Assembly (NCBI GenBank): GCA_028571685.1
Contig: CM053140.1
Location: 149,281,701 to 149,345,700, forward strand
Source: Heterohyrax brucei
Taxonomy: Eukaryota > Chordata > Mammalia > Hyracoidea > Procaviidae
Length of the DNA: 64,000 nucleotides
Reading direction: 5' to 3'
Part shown: piece by piece, positions 11,985 through 23,070 of the stretch
Layout: each line of letters starts with the position of its first letter
Position numbering within the stretch: position 1 is the first letter of the stretch
The notes under the pieces: generated by a model
What the model saw: the letters and a program-made list of their open reading frames with translations, nothing else
What the model was told of the DNA's origin: nothing
The model's database searches: none
Program-made: the position numbers and the translations under genes

Positions 11985-12745
11985 TAAAGATTAAGGACTA
12001 TACACAGTCTTGGGAGATCTAGGTCAATTGGCATAATATAGTTCATAAAAACAAGTTCTATATCCTAGGCTGGGGTCTTAAATACTTGCAAGTGGCCATC
12101 TAACAGCAGACAACTATCAGTCATTTCCCATGTGAAACAATGAAGACTGAAGGAAGTCAAAGACTAAAGGAAACAACTAGTCCACAGGAGTAATAGCTCA
12201 CATGAATTATAGCCTCCTCTAACCTGAGACCGAGAGAACTACCTGATGCCTGGTGACTATTACCAACTACTCAGGCCAACAGAAGAATAGAAAACCCCAT
12301 TTAGAAAAGGAGAAAAATGTAGAACAAAACTCATATTCATAAAGAAAGATTGGACTTATTGGATTGATTGAGACTGGAGGAGCCTCTGACGCTATTGACC
12401 TAAAATGTCTTTTGACTTGGAAGTGAAACCTCTCATCTTTTGGTCAAATAATAGGTTGGCCTATATAATAAGCAATAACACTCATGAGAAATGTGCTCCA
12501 TAGAAAACTAAGAGACAGACAGTGTTTCCCCAAAACAGAGAAGGCCAGGAAGAGCAGGAAAATTGGAGGGTTGGAACTTGGGAAGACACAGTGGTACTGT
12601 CAAGAGTGCTGATACATTGTGGGAAGCATAGGGGGGCATTCAATGGCACAGAACAATTTGCTTGTGAGTTTTTTAATGGGAAACTAATTTGTTATAAATT
12701 ATCACCTAAAACACAACAGAGTGTTTAAAAAAAAAAAAAAAAAGA
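11985..12745 (+). mobile_element. L1 3'UTR fragment with poly(A)
   Basis: 'ctggggtcttaaatacttgc' near 12071 parallels 'ctggggtcttaaatgctgcc' at 52746 in the full-length L1. The distal part (12600-12720) parallels the end of the old L1 at 1-2.3 kb, including 'atcacctaaaacacaacaga'. It ends in an A-run from 12728 with (gaaa)n. Only the 3'UTR is present, so this is a strongly 5'-truncated insertion. Confidence 0.75.
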
Positions 12746-12835
12746 AAGAAAGAAAGAGAAGAAAAATCCCTAACTCTGGATAAAAAGTATTGTCAAATGT
12801 GCTTTTTTTAAAAAAAAAAAAAAAAAAAAGTAAGA

Positions 12836-12900
12836 TATAGGACAGTTTTACGCTATCCTATAGGGTTACTAAGTGTCAAAATAAACTCAGTAACATACGC
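12836..12900 (+). mobile_element. AfroSINE 3' fragment
   Basis: 'ctatcctatagggttactaa' and 'gtcaaaataaactcag' match the tail region of AfroSINE. It follows an A-run of about 20. Confidence 0.5.
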
Positions 12901-13483
12901 CAACTACATTTGACGTTAAAGTAGAATATATAAGGTGAATATTTGGATTTGTAAGACAAAACTTCAGAAATAAAGGATTATTATGTTGGGAGATACCAGC
13001 TTACACTGGCATTGAAAGTCGTAAGAAAAGACTATGTTATCCAAATATTTAGAGAATTGAAAAATTAAAGACTGAACCAGTGGCATATGGACAGACAGAG
13101 GTGAGAAAAAGGAAGAGATCACAGAAAGGAGACTAAGAAAGATTTTTTAATAACTTAGATTACTAGGAATACATGTTTTCCAGCAAACCAAGAGAATAAA
13201 GTATTTCAAGAAGGAACTGGCTCACTGTTATAAACACTGTTGAGAAACCAGCAAGATAAGGACTGCAAACTAACTATTGGATTTTGCAGCCAAGAGCTTT
13301 GCAGAAAATTTGGCAAGAATGCTTTTGGTGGAGTAATGGCAGCAAAAGCCTAACCGGCACAGGCTTGAAAAAGATGGAGAAGGAGCATACGGAGAGAGTA
13401 GAATTTTTCTTTGAGGAGGCAAGTGACCATGTATGTTATACCAAAGAATGCTTTTTTCAAGAAATTTGTTATTGTTCTTGGCT
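12901..13483. other. Unassigned AT-rich sequence
   Basis: No recognised feature. Confidence 0.35.
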
Positions 13484-13806
13484 GCCATCTAGTCAGCCCC
13501 CGGCTCATGGGGACACCATATGCAATACAACAATGTAACAAATGTTCTGCCCTATACCATGCGGATGATCAATTGTGGATTGGACCCTCATGATACATAA
13601 GGTTTTCACTGGTTGATTTCTGGAAGCAGATTGCCAGGCATTTCTTTTACGGTCAGGAAGCTCCTTGAAAACTTGTTCAGCATCACAGCAGCACAGACAT
13701 CCACGGGCAGATGGATAGTGGCTGTGTTTGAGGTGCACTGGCCAGGAATTGAATCTTATTCTCCCACATGGAAGGTAAGAATGTATCACCGAATCATCAC
13801 TGCCCT
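13484..13806 (-). mobile_element. tRNA-Gly-headed SINE with RTE-derived body
   Basis: Read on -, bases 13806-13740 resemble a decayed tRNA-Gly gene head. The A-box mirror is gtatcaccgaatca (13783-13796) and the B-box mirror is ggaattgaatc (13745-13755). Next comes a block (about 13610-13690) matching the RTE 5' region copy at 19.64-19.80 kb (+). The last part (13484-13600) matches the RTE/SINE 3' region. The structure is therefore tRNA plus RTE 5' piece plus RTE 3' piece, a plausible RTE-mobilised SINE. A second, poorer copy is at 43.91-44.23 kb. The head is too mutated to be a functional tRNA. Confidence 0.75.
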
Positions 13807-14581
13807 TGTTAATGAAGGGAAATCTTATAAAATGCTTATGCTAATTTGAGAAAAGCCATATAACAAAGGAGGAAGCAATTGCAAGAAATAAGTGTTTTAT
13901 TATGTAATAAAGGTGGCTTCTTACAGCTGCTTTATTATACCGCCAATTTTAAAGGTCATCTACATAACAAGGCAAAAAGCAACAGTCTTTAATTTTCCCT
14001 TTCATCGTTTAGGTGACTTTATTGCTTCTTTCTCAATTATTTGATTTCTAAATACAGGAGGGCTTCAGGATTGACTCCCTGGTAGCCTCTAATTAACATC
14101 CTTGGTTCATTCACACAATCTTGTGACTGTAAATTTCATCCATAAATTGAGCTCTAGATTTATATAGTCAAATGACTAGGTAACATTAACACTTAGGTGA
14201 TCAATAGACATCATTAACTTAAATGTCTAAATACTAACTCAGTGATCTTCCCATAAACTTGCTTTCCCCCTTGGCTGTCTCACCTCAGTGAAAAACAATT
14301 TCAACTTTTCAGTTTCTTGGACCATAGAACTTATTACTCTTTTATAACTCCCTCCCAATTATTCAATACACACTATCTATACTGCCATTAAAATATATTT
14401 GGAATCTAGCTACTCACTAATTTACTACTATCATTTCTTTTCCTCCTCTTCTGCTTTATTTTTCCCCGTTATAATTATCACCGTCTTACTATATAATTTT
14501 TCTTTTTCTTTTGTTTATTTTTAATCTTACCATAAGGACATAGTTTTGTTCATTAATATATCTTAATCTTTGAACAGTCTG

Positions 14582-14735
14582 GCTGTTGCTATCAAGTCAA
14601 TTCCAGTTCATGGCAACGATACACGTAACACAGTACAACTGCTCCACAGGGTTATCTTGACTGGAATTTTTAGGGAAACAGATCACCAGATCTTCCTTGC
14701 ACCGCACTACTGGTTGAATACAAAACACTACAGTT
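14582..14735 (-). mobile_element. AfroSINE (long variant) fragment
   Basis: On +, 'gttgctatcaagtcaattcc' is followed by 'actgctccacagggtta' and 'cagatcaccagatcttcctt', the antisense of the variant with the 'aagaaagacctggc' block. The head is missing. Confidence 0.75.
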
Positions 14736-14770
14736 TAAGATATCAGCCAAATGGAAACCATTTGCAAAAC

Positions 14771-14816
14771 ACAGGGGCCTTGACACATAATAGGCATTTA
14801 ATAAATACTTATGAAA
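14771..14816 (+). repeat. MIR/L2-like 3' terminus
   Basis: 'gccttgacacataataggca' followed by 'tttaataaatactta' is the classic mammal-wide MIR/L2 3' end motif. Confidence 0.45.
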
Positions 14817-15698
14817 CAAAAATAATTAGAGACAGTTATAGACAGATGATTATAAAATGGGGCAGCAATACACAATTTATCTAAATTTAATTTACTTTTA
14901 AAGAATTAATGTACCTATACAGTATAAAATGTAGTAAGTATAAACAGGTATGCCATGAAAAGTCTTCCTTACCATTAATGAAATGTGAAGTTTAACACAT
15001 TTTACATTTCACTATCAATTATATCTACAAATGTCAGGTTAAGAACACATTCCAAAAAGTAATTAAATCCAGGAAACCATAAAACTTGAATATACTAAGG
15101 GTTCTTGAGAAAAAATGATCCCGATGAGAAGATAAAAAAATCAAGAAATCTAAAAGAATTATTGCAATAAATAAAATCCATGTTGTTGTAAGATGATTTA
15201 TGATAACTAGAGAGACCCAATTTTCAGATTTTCATAAATTGTATGGGCTGACTTTTTAAAAATATAGACATCATAAAAACTGAATTATAAACTTATTAGA
15301 TAAATTATGTTAAAAACAAAGATAATAGTTAAAGTTGATTACATCCTAATTATTTTATTATGTTTTGCAACTATGCTTTTGAAGTTGTATCTATTACAGG
15401 CTTATCAATGAAATAATAAAAAATACACCTTGGTTTGTCCCTCCAAAGCTCCCTATTTAGCAACACCACATTGGTGGTTTGAATTTGGCCACGGTGCATG
15501 TATTTACATCATAGAACTCGCAAATACAGAAAATCAGGCCTTGATTTATGATTTTGTTTATTCCCTCATCTAGACTTAAGAAAGTAATGGAAAAACATCA
15601 ATAATGTTAATTAAACTTAAAAACGCATCACATCTACATCCATCACATTGTGAATAGCATGAAAGTGTTCTCCAGAAGCTTGAAAATTATTTTCCATC

Positions 15699-16180
15699 TG
15701 TCTTAGTCATCTAGTGCTGCTATAACAGAAATACCACAAGCCGGGGAGTTCAACAAAGAGAAGGCTGTTCTCTCCTAGTCCAGCAGCCTACATGTTTCAG
15801 TTCAGAGCACTGGCTACAGAGGAAGGCACTCTTTTTGTCAGTTCTGGAAGAAAGTCTTTGTCATCAGTCTTCTCTTGGTCTGAGAGAATAGCAGTGCAGC
15901 AACCTCAAATTCAATGGATACAATCTGCTCCTAGCACTGCTTTCTTTGTAGTAAGGTATCCTCATATCTCAAAGGAAATTGGTTTAAAATACAATCCAGT
16001 CTTTCAGATCTCATCATTATAAGTGCTGCTAATCCAGTCTATGAAATCATGGTGGTAGAATTTACAACATACATGAAAATTATAATCATGAAAATAGAGA
16101 ACATTGACACAATATTGGGAATTACGGCCCAGCCAAATTGTTGTACACTTCGAGGGGTGGACATAACTCAGTGCATGACA
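15699..16180 (-). mobile_element. MaLR-type solo LTR with 5-bp target duplication
   Basis: On + it begins TGTCTTAGTCATCTAG and ends CAGTGCATGACA. Flanks are ccatc (15694-15698) and ccatt (16181-16185), one mismatch. It is about 482 bp and the same family as the LTRs at 11.0, 41.8 and 43.3 kb. Confidence 0.88.
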
Positions 16181-17149
16181 CCATTTGTGCAAAGAACTTG
16201 TTAGTGTCATTAACAAGTGAATTTCTAACACAGGTTCTTATTGTGAGTCATTGACAAACAAGTGAAATTCTAATACGGGTTTTGTTGTTCATGTTTGTTT
16301 CACTTATTAACAAAGTATTAGCCAACATTAATATCAACATTATACTTGGAAAAGCAATTATTAATCTTCTATCAGCACTTTACTTAATAAAACATACATT
16401 GATTTTAAAGATGATTAAACATAGCTGAAAACAGGATGGATATAACATGAAAATTGAGAAAATCACGAATTTAAACGGAGTAATTCAACAATATAAAAGT
16501 GATAACCAACCAACGAGTTACCATCAAGTCAGTTCTAACTCATGGTGATGCTACAAGTGGAATCGTAGAAATGTGTCATAACGTGTTCAAGGCTGTGATA
16601 TTCGAGAAGCAGATCCCCAGCCTTTATTCTGAGAAGGCTCTGAGTGAGTCTGAACTACCAACCTTTAGACTCTTCAGATTAATAGTTGAGAGATTACCTG
16701 TTTGTGCTCCCCAGAAATTCCTGTTAAAGTGATTAGACTGAGCAACTTTTACAGATAACAGAAAATGAAAATCTCTAATACCCATTAATAGTGTTCCTTA
16801 AGGAAAGAACACATGAAATAAAGTAAAAATACAGCCTTTGCTCAAGAGTGATCTTCGAGTTGTTTGACTTAACTGGAATACCGCTGAACAATCTCTCACT
16901 CTATTAGCAATAGCTGTGAAGGCCCCTTCTGGGCAAAGTGTTATCCCTGAGTATACCTGAAATGGATGGCTGCATCACAATGGCCAGGCAAGATAGAAGG
17001 GAACGAGCAAGCTACAAGGCTGTGGTCTTATCTTTGGCTCGTTCCTCCTACAAAGTCTTCTGATTTTTGCTTCCCTGTCATTTGTGTGTGTGTATGTGTG
17101 TGTTGAAGTCTCATTAATATTGATCTTCTTACTAATGTGAATTGTCACC
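16181..17149. other. Spacer around one SINE
   Basis: Outside the SINE at 16505-16722 nothing is recognised. A (gt)n run lies near 17082-17104, next to the L1 border. Confidence 0.35.
16505..16722 (-). mobile_element. AfroSINE (long variant)
   Basis: The order is 'gttaccatcaagtcagttct', 'gaagcagatccccagccttt', 'gtctgaactaccaaccttt', 'gtttgtgctccccagaaatt' on +, i.e. antisense tail, body, B-box region and head. Confidence 0.75.
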
Positions 17150-19290
17150 AATTTCACCCTACCAAATTTCTAACAATTAACTAATCTAAACCATCGCCCC
17201 TTGCCTTCCCACCCTCCCACCTTCCCCACCCTTGTAGCCGTCAAAGAGTTTTCTATTATGTATGAGTATGGTTTTCAGTTTTTATATTAGGGGTTTCATA
17301 TAATAGTTGTCCTTCTGTCGCTGACTAGTTTCACTTAATATAATGTCCTCCAGTTGAGACCAAACTGAGAGATGTTTCCTGCTATCATCGTTGTTTTTTA
17401 TCAGTGAATAGTACTCCATGGAGTATATGTACCAAAGTTTACCTATCCACTCCTCCGTTGTTGGGCATTTGGGTTGATTCCAACTTTTTGCTGTCGTGGA
17501 CTGTGCTGCAATGAATATTTGTGTGCATGTAGCAGTCAGTGTGAATGGCCTTGATTTTGTAGGATATATTTTGAGCAGAGGAATAACTGGGTCAAATGGT
17601 ATATCTATATTCATTATTTTAAGGTAACGCCAAATTGCTTTCCAAAGAGGTTGCACCATTCTGCAATCCCACCAACAGTGAAGGAGAGTTCCAATCTCTC
17701 CACAGTCTCTCCAACATTATTGTTTTGCGTTTTTTGGATCATGGCCAAACTCTTTGGGGTGAGGTGGTATCTCATTGTTGTTTTGATTTGAATTTCTTTA
17801 GTAATTAATGATCGTGAACATGTCTGTATGTGTTTTTTGGCTGCCTGGATCCCCTCTTTAGAGAAGAGTCTGTCCATCTCCTTTGCCCATCGCTTAATTG
17901 GATGATTTATCTCTTTCTTATTGATTTTTTGTAGAACCTTATAGATTATGGAGATCAGGCGTCAGTCTGACATAGAGTTGCCAAATATTTTTTCCCATTC
18001 TGTAGGTGGTCTTTTAATTCTTTTGAGGAAGTCTTTGGATGAGCAGAAGTGTTTGATTCTTACTAATTCCCATTTATCTATTTTCTCTCCTGATGAATGT
18101 GTGTTGTTTGTCAGATTTTGAAGTCTGTCTATATTGCATATTAAAACATCCATTGTTGACCCTATCGTATCTTGGATGAGCTTTATCGTTTTAGCTTTTA
18201 TATTCAAGCCTTTTATCCAATTTGAGTTGATTTTTGTATAAGGTGTGAGATACGGGTCTTATTTCAATTTTTTGCAGATGGAAATCCAATTATGCCAGCA
18301 CCATTTGTTAAAGAGACAGTTCTTACCCCAGTTCAAAATCTTAGGACCTTTGTCAAATATCAGCTGTTCATAAGAGGATGGTGGCATCTCTGGGGTCTCT
18401 ACTTTGTTCTACTGATCTATATGTCTCTTTTTGTACCAATACTAGGCTGTTTTAACTACTGTGGCAGTGTAATAGGTTTTAAAGTCAGGTAGTGGGAGGC
18501 CTCCCAGCATGTTTTTCTTTTTTAGTAGTGTTTTACTTATTCGGGGTTTCTTTCCTTTCCAAATAAAGTGGATAATTTGTTTCTCCATCTCATTAAAAAA
18601 TGTCGTTGAAATTTGTATTGGGACTGCATTATATAAGTAGAGTGCTCTGGGCAAAATAAACATTTTCAAAATATTGTGTCTTCCTATCCATGAGCAGGGC
18701 AGATTATTCCACTTATGTAAGTCCCTCCTAGTTTCTTGTAGCAATGTCTTGTAATTTTCTCTGTAAAGATCTCTTATTTCTCTAGTTAGATGTATTCCTA
18801 GGTGTTTTATCTTCTTGGGGGCTATAGTAAATGGAATTGATTAGGTGATTTCTTCATTAATAATTTCATTGTTGGTATAAAGGAATCCCACTGATTTAGT
18901 TATGTTTATCTTGAATCCCAATACTTTGCTGAATTTTTCCATTAGCTGTAATAGTTTGCTTATGAATTTCTTTGGATTCTCTGTATAAACAATCATGTCA
19001 TCTGCAAAGAGGGAAATCTTAACTTCTTCAGTGCCAATACGGATGCTTTTTATTTCTTTTTCTTGTCTAATTGCTCTGGCTAGAACTTCTAGGACAATGT
19101 TGAATAGATGTGGTGAGAGTGGGCATTCTTGTCTAGCTCCCGTTCTCAAAGGGAATTCTTTCAGTCTTTCACCATTCAGGATGATGAAAGCAGTTGGCTT
19201 TGCATAGATGCTATTGATTATATTGAGGAATTTCCCTTTTATTCCTATTTTTCTGAGAGTTTTAAGCATGAATGGATGTTGAACTTTGTC
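17150..19290 (-). mobile_element. L1 LINE, ORF2 RT to proximal 3'UTR, truncated both ends
   Basis: On + it starts in an L1 3'UTR pyrimidine tract (17200-17235, G-rich on -) and runs backwards through ORF2 to the RT palm. Homology by eye to the full-length L1 at 46-53 kb is continuous until about 19290, where the ORF2 match stops. The distal 3'UTR and poly(A) are absent, so the 3' end was lost after insertion or the border is blurred near 17080-17150. Confidence 0.88.
17282..19269 (-). pseudogene. L1 ORF2 relic (RT and C-terminal domain)
   Basis: Five open pieces on - (17282-17659, 17614-17877, 17962-18207, 18442-18744, 18841-19269) cover the RT palm through the Zn-knuckle-side C terminus. 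The RT box FADD is at 18997-19008 (codons read on -). Other motifs are [16 protein letters not shown] and SWIGRHNILKM. Frameshifts and stops separate the pieces, so no protein is made. The thumb/C-terminal part reads closer to the consensus than the 5' part of the L1 at 1-2.3 kb. Confidence 0.88.
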
Positions 19291-19639
19291 ATTTTTATGA
19301 TCAACAGGCTAGTCCTGATTATCTTATGATATGTTACAATAAATCCATTGATCTCAAATCCAATTTTACATTTTTTTTGCAGTATTAGTAAATGGGTTTT
19401 GTGTTCTCAGAAGCTTCAGTTCAGGACTGTTGTCTCCAATACCCTTTTGTATTTTCTAGCTTGGATCAATTTTTATCTCAGATATTAATGCTTCTTTTCA
19501 GGAGAAGATAATGTAAAGCATGATAAAGTCCATTGCAGCAAAAGCTGGACTATGATTAGCTAGTTATGGTCTCCTTGTCTTTCTTCTTCACCTGCCTCCC
19601 CTCGGGATTTCCTACCAGCATATGTTGTTGTTGTCTGTC
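19291..19639. other. Unassigned spacer
   Basis: No feature recognised between the L1 relic and the RTE 5' fragment. Confidence 0.35.
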
Positions 19640-19800
19640 AGTGGAAGCTTGCTTGTTGCTTGTGCTGCTGGAAGCTACGGCATTGGTATTTAGGTAGCAG
19701 CAGGGACGGCCATGGCAGACAAGTTTCAGCTGTGCTTCCAGGCTAAGACAGACTAGGAAGAAGGACCTGGCAGTTTACTTAGAGAAAAAGAGAGATATGT
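19640..19800 (+). mobile_element. RTE 5'-region fragment
   Basis: 'gtggaagcttgcttgttgct' and 'agctgtgcttccaggctaag' followed by 'gaaggacctggcagtttact' resemble the 5' untranslated part of afrotherian RTE elements. The same module, in antisense, forms the body of the tRNA-Gly-headed SINE at 13.48-13.81 kb. No ORF follows. Confidence 0.55.
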
Positions 19801-19946
19801 GTATTATTCACAAATTTCCCTTTCCTGCTTTTGAGTCTGTGGAAATGATCTTTAAAATGATGTTTTTAGATCTTTTGGGGCTTGCTCCTGCTCCTAAACT
19901 GGTCTAATCAAAGCTAACTTCTTTAGAACTGTTAAAACTACCTTTA

Positions 19947-20109
19947 GACGGACCTGGTTGCTTAGTGGTTAAGAGCTATGTCTGCTAGTCAAAAATATCA
20001 GCAGTTCAAATCCACCAGGTACTACTTTGAAAATCTATGAAGGAGTTCTACTCTGTCCTATAGAGTTGCTACGAGTTGAAGTTGACTTGATGGCAGTCGG
20101 TTTGGTTTG
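19947..20109 (+). mobile_element. AfroSINE, first of a tandem pair
   Basis: The head 'cctggttgcttagtggttaa' has a B-box 'cagttcaaatcca' and the tail is 'ttgatggcagtcggtttggt'. The next SINE begins directly after it. Confidence 0.9.
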
Positions 20110-20268
20110 GACACCCTGGTGGCATAGTGCTTAAGTGCTAGGTTTGCTAACCAAAAGGTTGGCAGTTCCAGTACACCAGGCACTCCTTGGAAACTATATG
20201 GAACCCTATCCTATAGGATCTCTATGAGTCAGACTCGACTGAATGACAGTGGGTTTGGCTTTTGGTTT
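20110..20268 (+). mobile_element. AfroSINE, second of a tandem pair
   Basis: The head 'caccctggtggcatagtgct' and tail 'atgacagtgggtttggcttt' mark a full-length copy abutting the previous one head-to-tail. Confidence 0.9.
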
Positions 20269-21094
20269 TCCTCTAGTCCTGAACTGATATATACGACTAG
20301 CCACTCAGAGAATATTTTTGTTTGTTTGTTTTGTTTTTCCTTTTGGTCCAGACTTTTATACACATGCTGAATACTATGGATTAATACACATGAAAGATAC
20401 TGTACAATTGACATGGAAAATGAAATTTGGATCATTATTAGCCTGGCTTGGTGCATAACCTCCCAAAGCTGTTGCTAAATAGCACATCATAAAATAGGGT
20501 TCTATACATTATCAAATCAATTTCTAGTGAACAACAGGAATCGTCATAGATTTTTATAGTAGCATAAGCTTCAAAAACATTTTTATCATGCTGTGTGATT
20601 TTTAGGTTGAAGGTAACTAACAAACACTATTTGTCACATACTACTTGTTCAAAAAATGTTTTTGAATTCACAGATGTATATTATATATATATTAATATAT
20701 CCTGGAGAAACTAAGATACTGTTTACTGTCAACTTGAATTGATCACTTCTAGTTTGAGCAGAGGTTATACAATTTAAGTAAAATACAAAATGTACACATG
20801 ATCTTACAGACGGTGAGGGAACCAGAAGCATTAACTGAGAGTGCCTCACCCAATTTATGTTACACTGAAAACTTGTTTTTACTGTGCTTAAAATTGAAAT
20901 CTAACACTTAATTCTTAGATATGTTAATGACATATCTTTGATACAGGTCCAGTGGTGATAAAAGGTGATTGTTTTTCTTCTGGACACATTACTTTAAATT
21001 AGAGCAAGTTTCAATAATGGGACTCTTGGTACCTTTGTTTAACCATCTTGGTAAATGACAGGTAACATTCATGTTATACTTCACTATGTGTTAT

Positions 21095-21267
21095 AGAGGA
21101 AACCCTGAAAGCATAGTAGTTAACTGCTGTATCTGCTAACCAAAAGATCAGAGAGAGATTCAAATCCACCAGGCACTCCTTGGAAATTCTAGAGGGCAGT
21201 TAATTCTATTCTGTCCTATAGGGTCAATATGAATCAGAACTGATGGCAATAAGTTTTTGGTTTTTGT
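21095..21267 (+). mobile_element. AfroSINE
   Basis: 'ggaaaccctgaaagcatagt' head, 'attcaaatccaccaggcact' B-box region, 'aataagtttttggtttttg' tail. Confidence 0.88.
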
Positions 21268-22187
21268 GTATTACTGGCAAGAAAGTACAGAGATAAGCAT
21301 AATTCATATTCCTAGAGACTCAAATTTTGCAAAAAAGTTCTACTAAAAGTATACATATGTATTCTAATACAGACACTGAAAAGTTGTGTAAGAAATACTG
21401 TTTTACATAATTCTTAGCTTGAGGAGAATGACATGTTTTGTCACTATCTGTAGGTGGATTCGCCAGAAAGCAGACTCTAGACAGAGATAAGTGTGGAGGA
21501 ATTGGATCACGGAGGTCTTTGTGGATCAACACATGTAAGAGAGTAAAGGAGGGATCAGCATCTATCCTACTGGAAGGAACGAACAGCACAGGACAGAGGT
21601 AAAGTTAAACTAAGTTATAGCTTCACTGGGGACCTGAGAACTTCTGTAAGCTTGGTGCTTGCAACTTCGAATGAGTACTCAAGAGTAGATAAAAAGTTAT
21701 ATTTCTAATAAAGTTAATTCCGGGCCAAGGGAAATTTCCCCATGATAAAGTTTAAAGGAATGCTAGGAAAGGAACACAGTACAACATTTGGGGGATGAGT
21801 TTTGATGCTTTCTGACGTTTTGGATTCATTTGTTACATAAGAAGAACGGTAACTGCAAACAATCCAAATTGTAATGAATAAAAAAATTGTAGCATATTTA
21901 GGCAATGCACTGTTATGTGCCAATAAAAAATGAATGAAACATAAATACAGTAATACTGAGCAGAAAAAGCTAGTAGCAGAAGAATACAATTAAAGCTATC
22001 ACTTATACAATATTCAAAAATACAACAAAAAATATTGAGGAATACATACTACATATCAGGTAAACTTCTAAAGATAGTAAATGACATTTCAGGAAACTAT
22101 TGAATGGGTAGCTGCAAAGTCTAAGTTAGAAAAACTGACTTTTCCAGAGAGGGTTGGTGCTATGCAAACACTTAGGTTGAGTGATGT

Positions 22188-22385
22188 GTTAGGTGCTGTC
22201 CAGGCAGTTTTTGACTCATAGTGACCACATGTGACAGAGTACAACTGCCCTTTATGGTTTTCCACATTGTCATCTTTACAGCATCAGATCTTCAAGTCTT
22301 TTTCCTGAGGAGCTGCTAAGCGTGTTCAAAGTGCCAGTTGCTCAGTTAGCAGCCAAGTGCTTAACCATTGTACCACCAAATGTTC
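22188..22385 (-). mobile_element. AfroSINE
   Basis: On +, 'gttaggtgctgtccaggcag' tail mirror, then 'gttagcagccaagtgcttaa' and 'gtaccaccaaatgttcc' head mirror. Confidence 0.85.
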
Positions 22386-22875
22386 CAGATGTGTACAGTA
22401 GCATTTATTTTTTATCCTACTAAAAGTATTCACATTTTATAGCACACATGGCATCAATATAAGAACAAAATAGCAAGAAACGTGGGAAAGAATTTGTTCC
22501 TGCAATCAGTATTGTTGAATATGATCCATCTCAATATTTTTTTTCTAAATATAGACCAAGCAAAGGGGAATCCCTTTAGTTCTTTCTTGACTGAAGCTAT
22601 GATATACTCGATGGTATATTTTATATTTAACTTCACATTTACTGCTTCTAAATTTTCAGCATGTGTACATTTTCCAGAGGAAGAGATGAGGTTGTTTATA
22701 TTTATTTAGAAAACTGCTTTATTACAGGGAATCTCACTTCTGAAAAGTAACATTTCATGTTTCAGAAGGCTTATATTACAACCCTCAGTTAACTAATACT
22801 GTGGATAACTTAGCTTTTTTGATTCTCATTATATCCTACATTGTTGTTATTTTCACATTTTATTCATTTATTAAG

Positions 22876-23070
22876 GAGCTCTGGCAGTGCAGGGCGTCAG
22901 CCTTCAGCAGCTAGCCAAAAGGTCCGTGGTTCAAACCCACCAACCACTCCTGGAAAGAAAAATGTGACATCCTGCTTTTATAAAAATTACAGCCTTGGAA
23001 ACTGTAGGAGGCAGTTCTAGTCTGTCATACAGTGTGACATTGAGTTGAAATTGACTCAACAGCAACACAT
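22876..23070 (+). mobile_element. AfroSINE (long variant)
   Basis: 'gagctctggcagtgcagggc' head, 'gtggttcaaacccaccaacc' B-box region, and 'gaaattgactcaacagcaac' near the end. Confidence 0.85.

Larger units (their letters stand above)
13807..15698. other. AT-rich spacer with one SINE and a MIR/L2-like end
   Basis: 13860-14560 is AT-rich, partly pyrimidine-rich and unassigned. 14830-15698 is AT-rich and unassigned. The SINE at 14582 and the fragment at 14771 are listed separately. Confidence 0.4.
20269..22875. other. AT-rich spacer outside listed SINEs
   Basis: 20269-21094, 21268-22187 and 22386-22875 hold no recognised gene. A short (ta)n run is near 20677-20700. The ORFs at 20649-20849, 21320-21589 and 21714-21989 (-) have no domains and sit in AT-rich DNA. 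Confidence 0.4.

Noticed and set aside
13740..13806. tRNA-Gly gene
   Set aside because: Box A and box B remnants are present but stems are disrupted, and the sequence continues into SINE body. It is a SINE head, not a gene.
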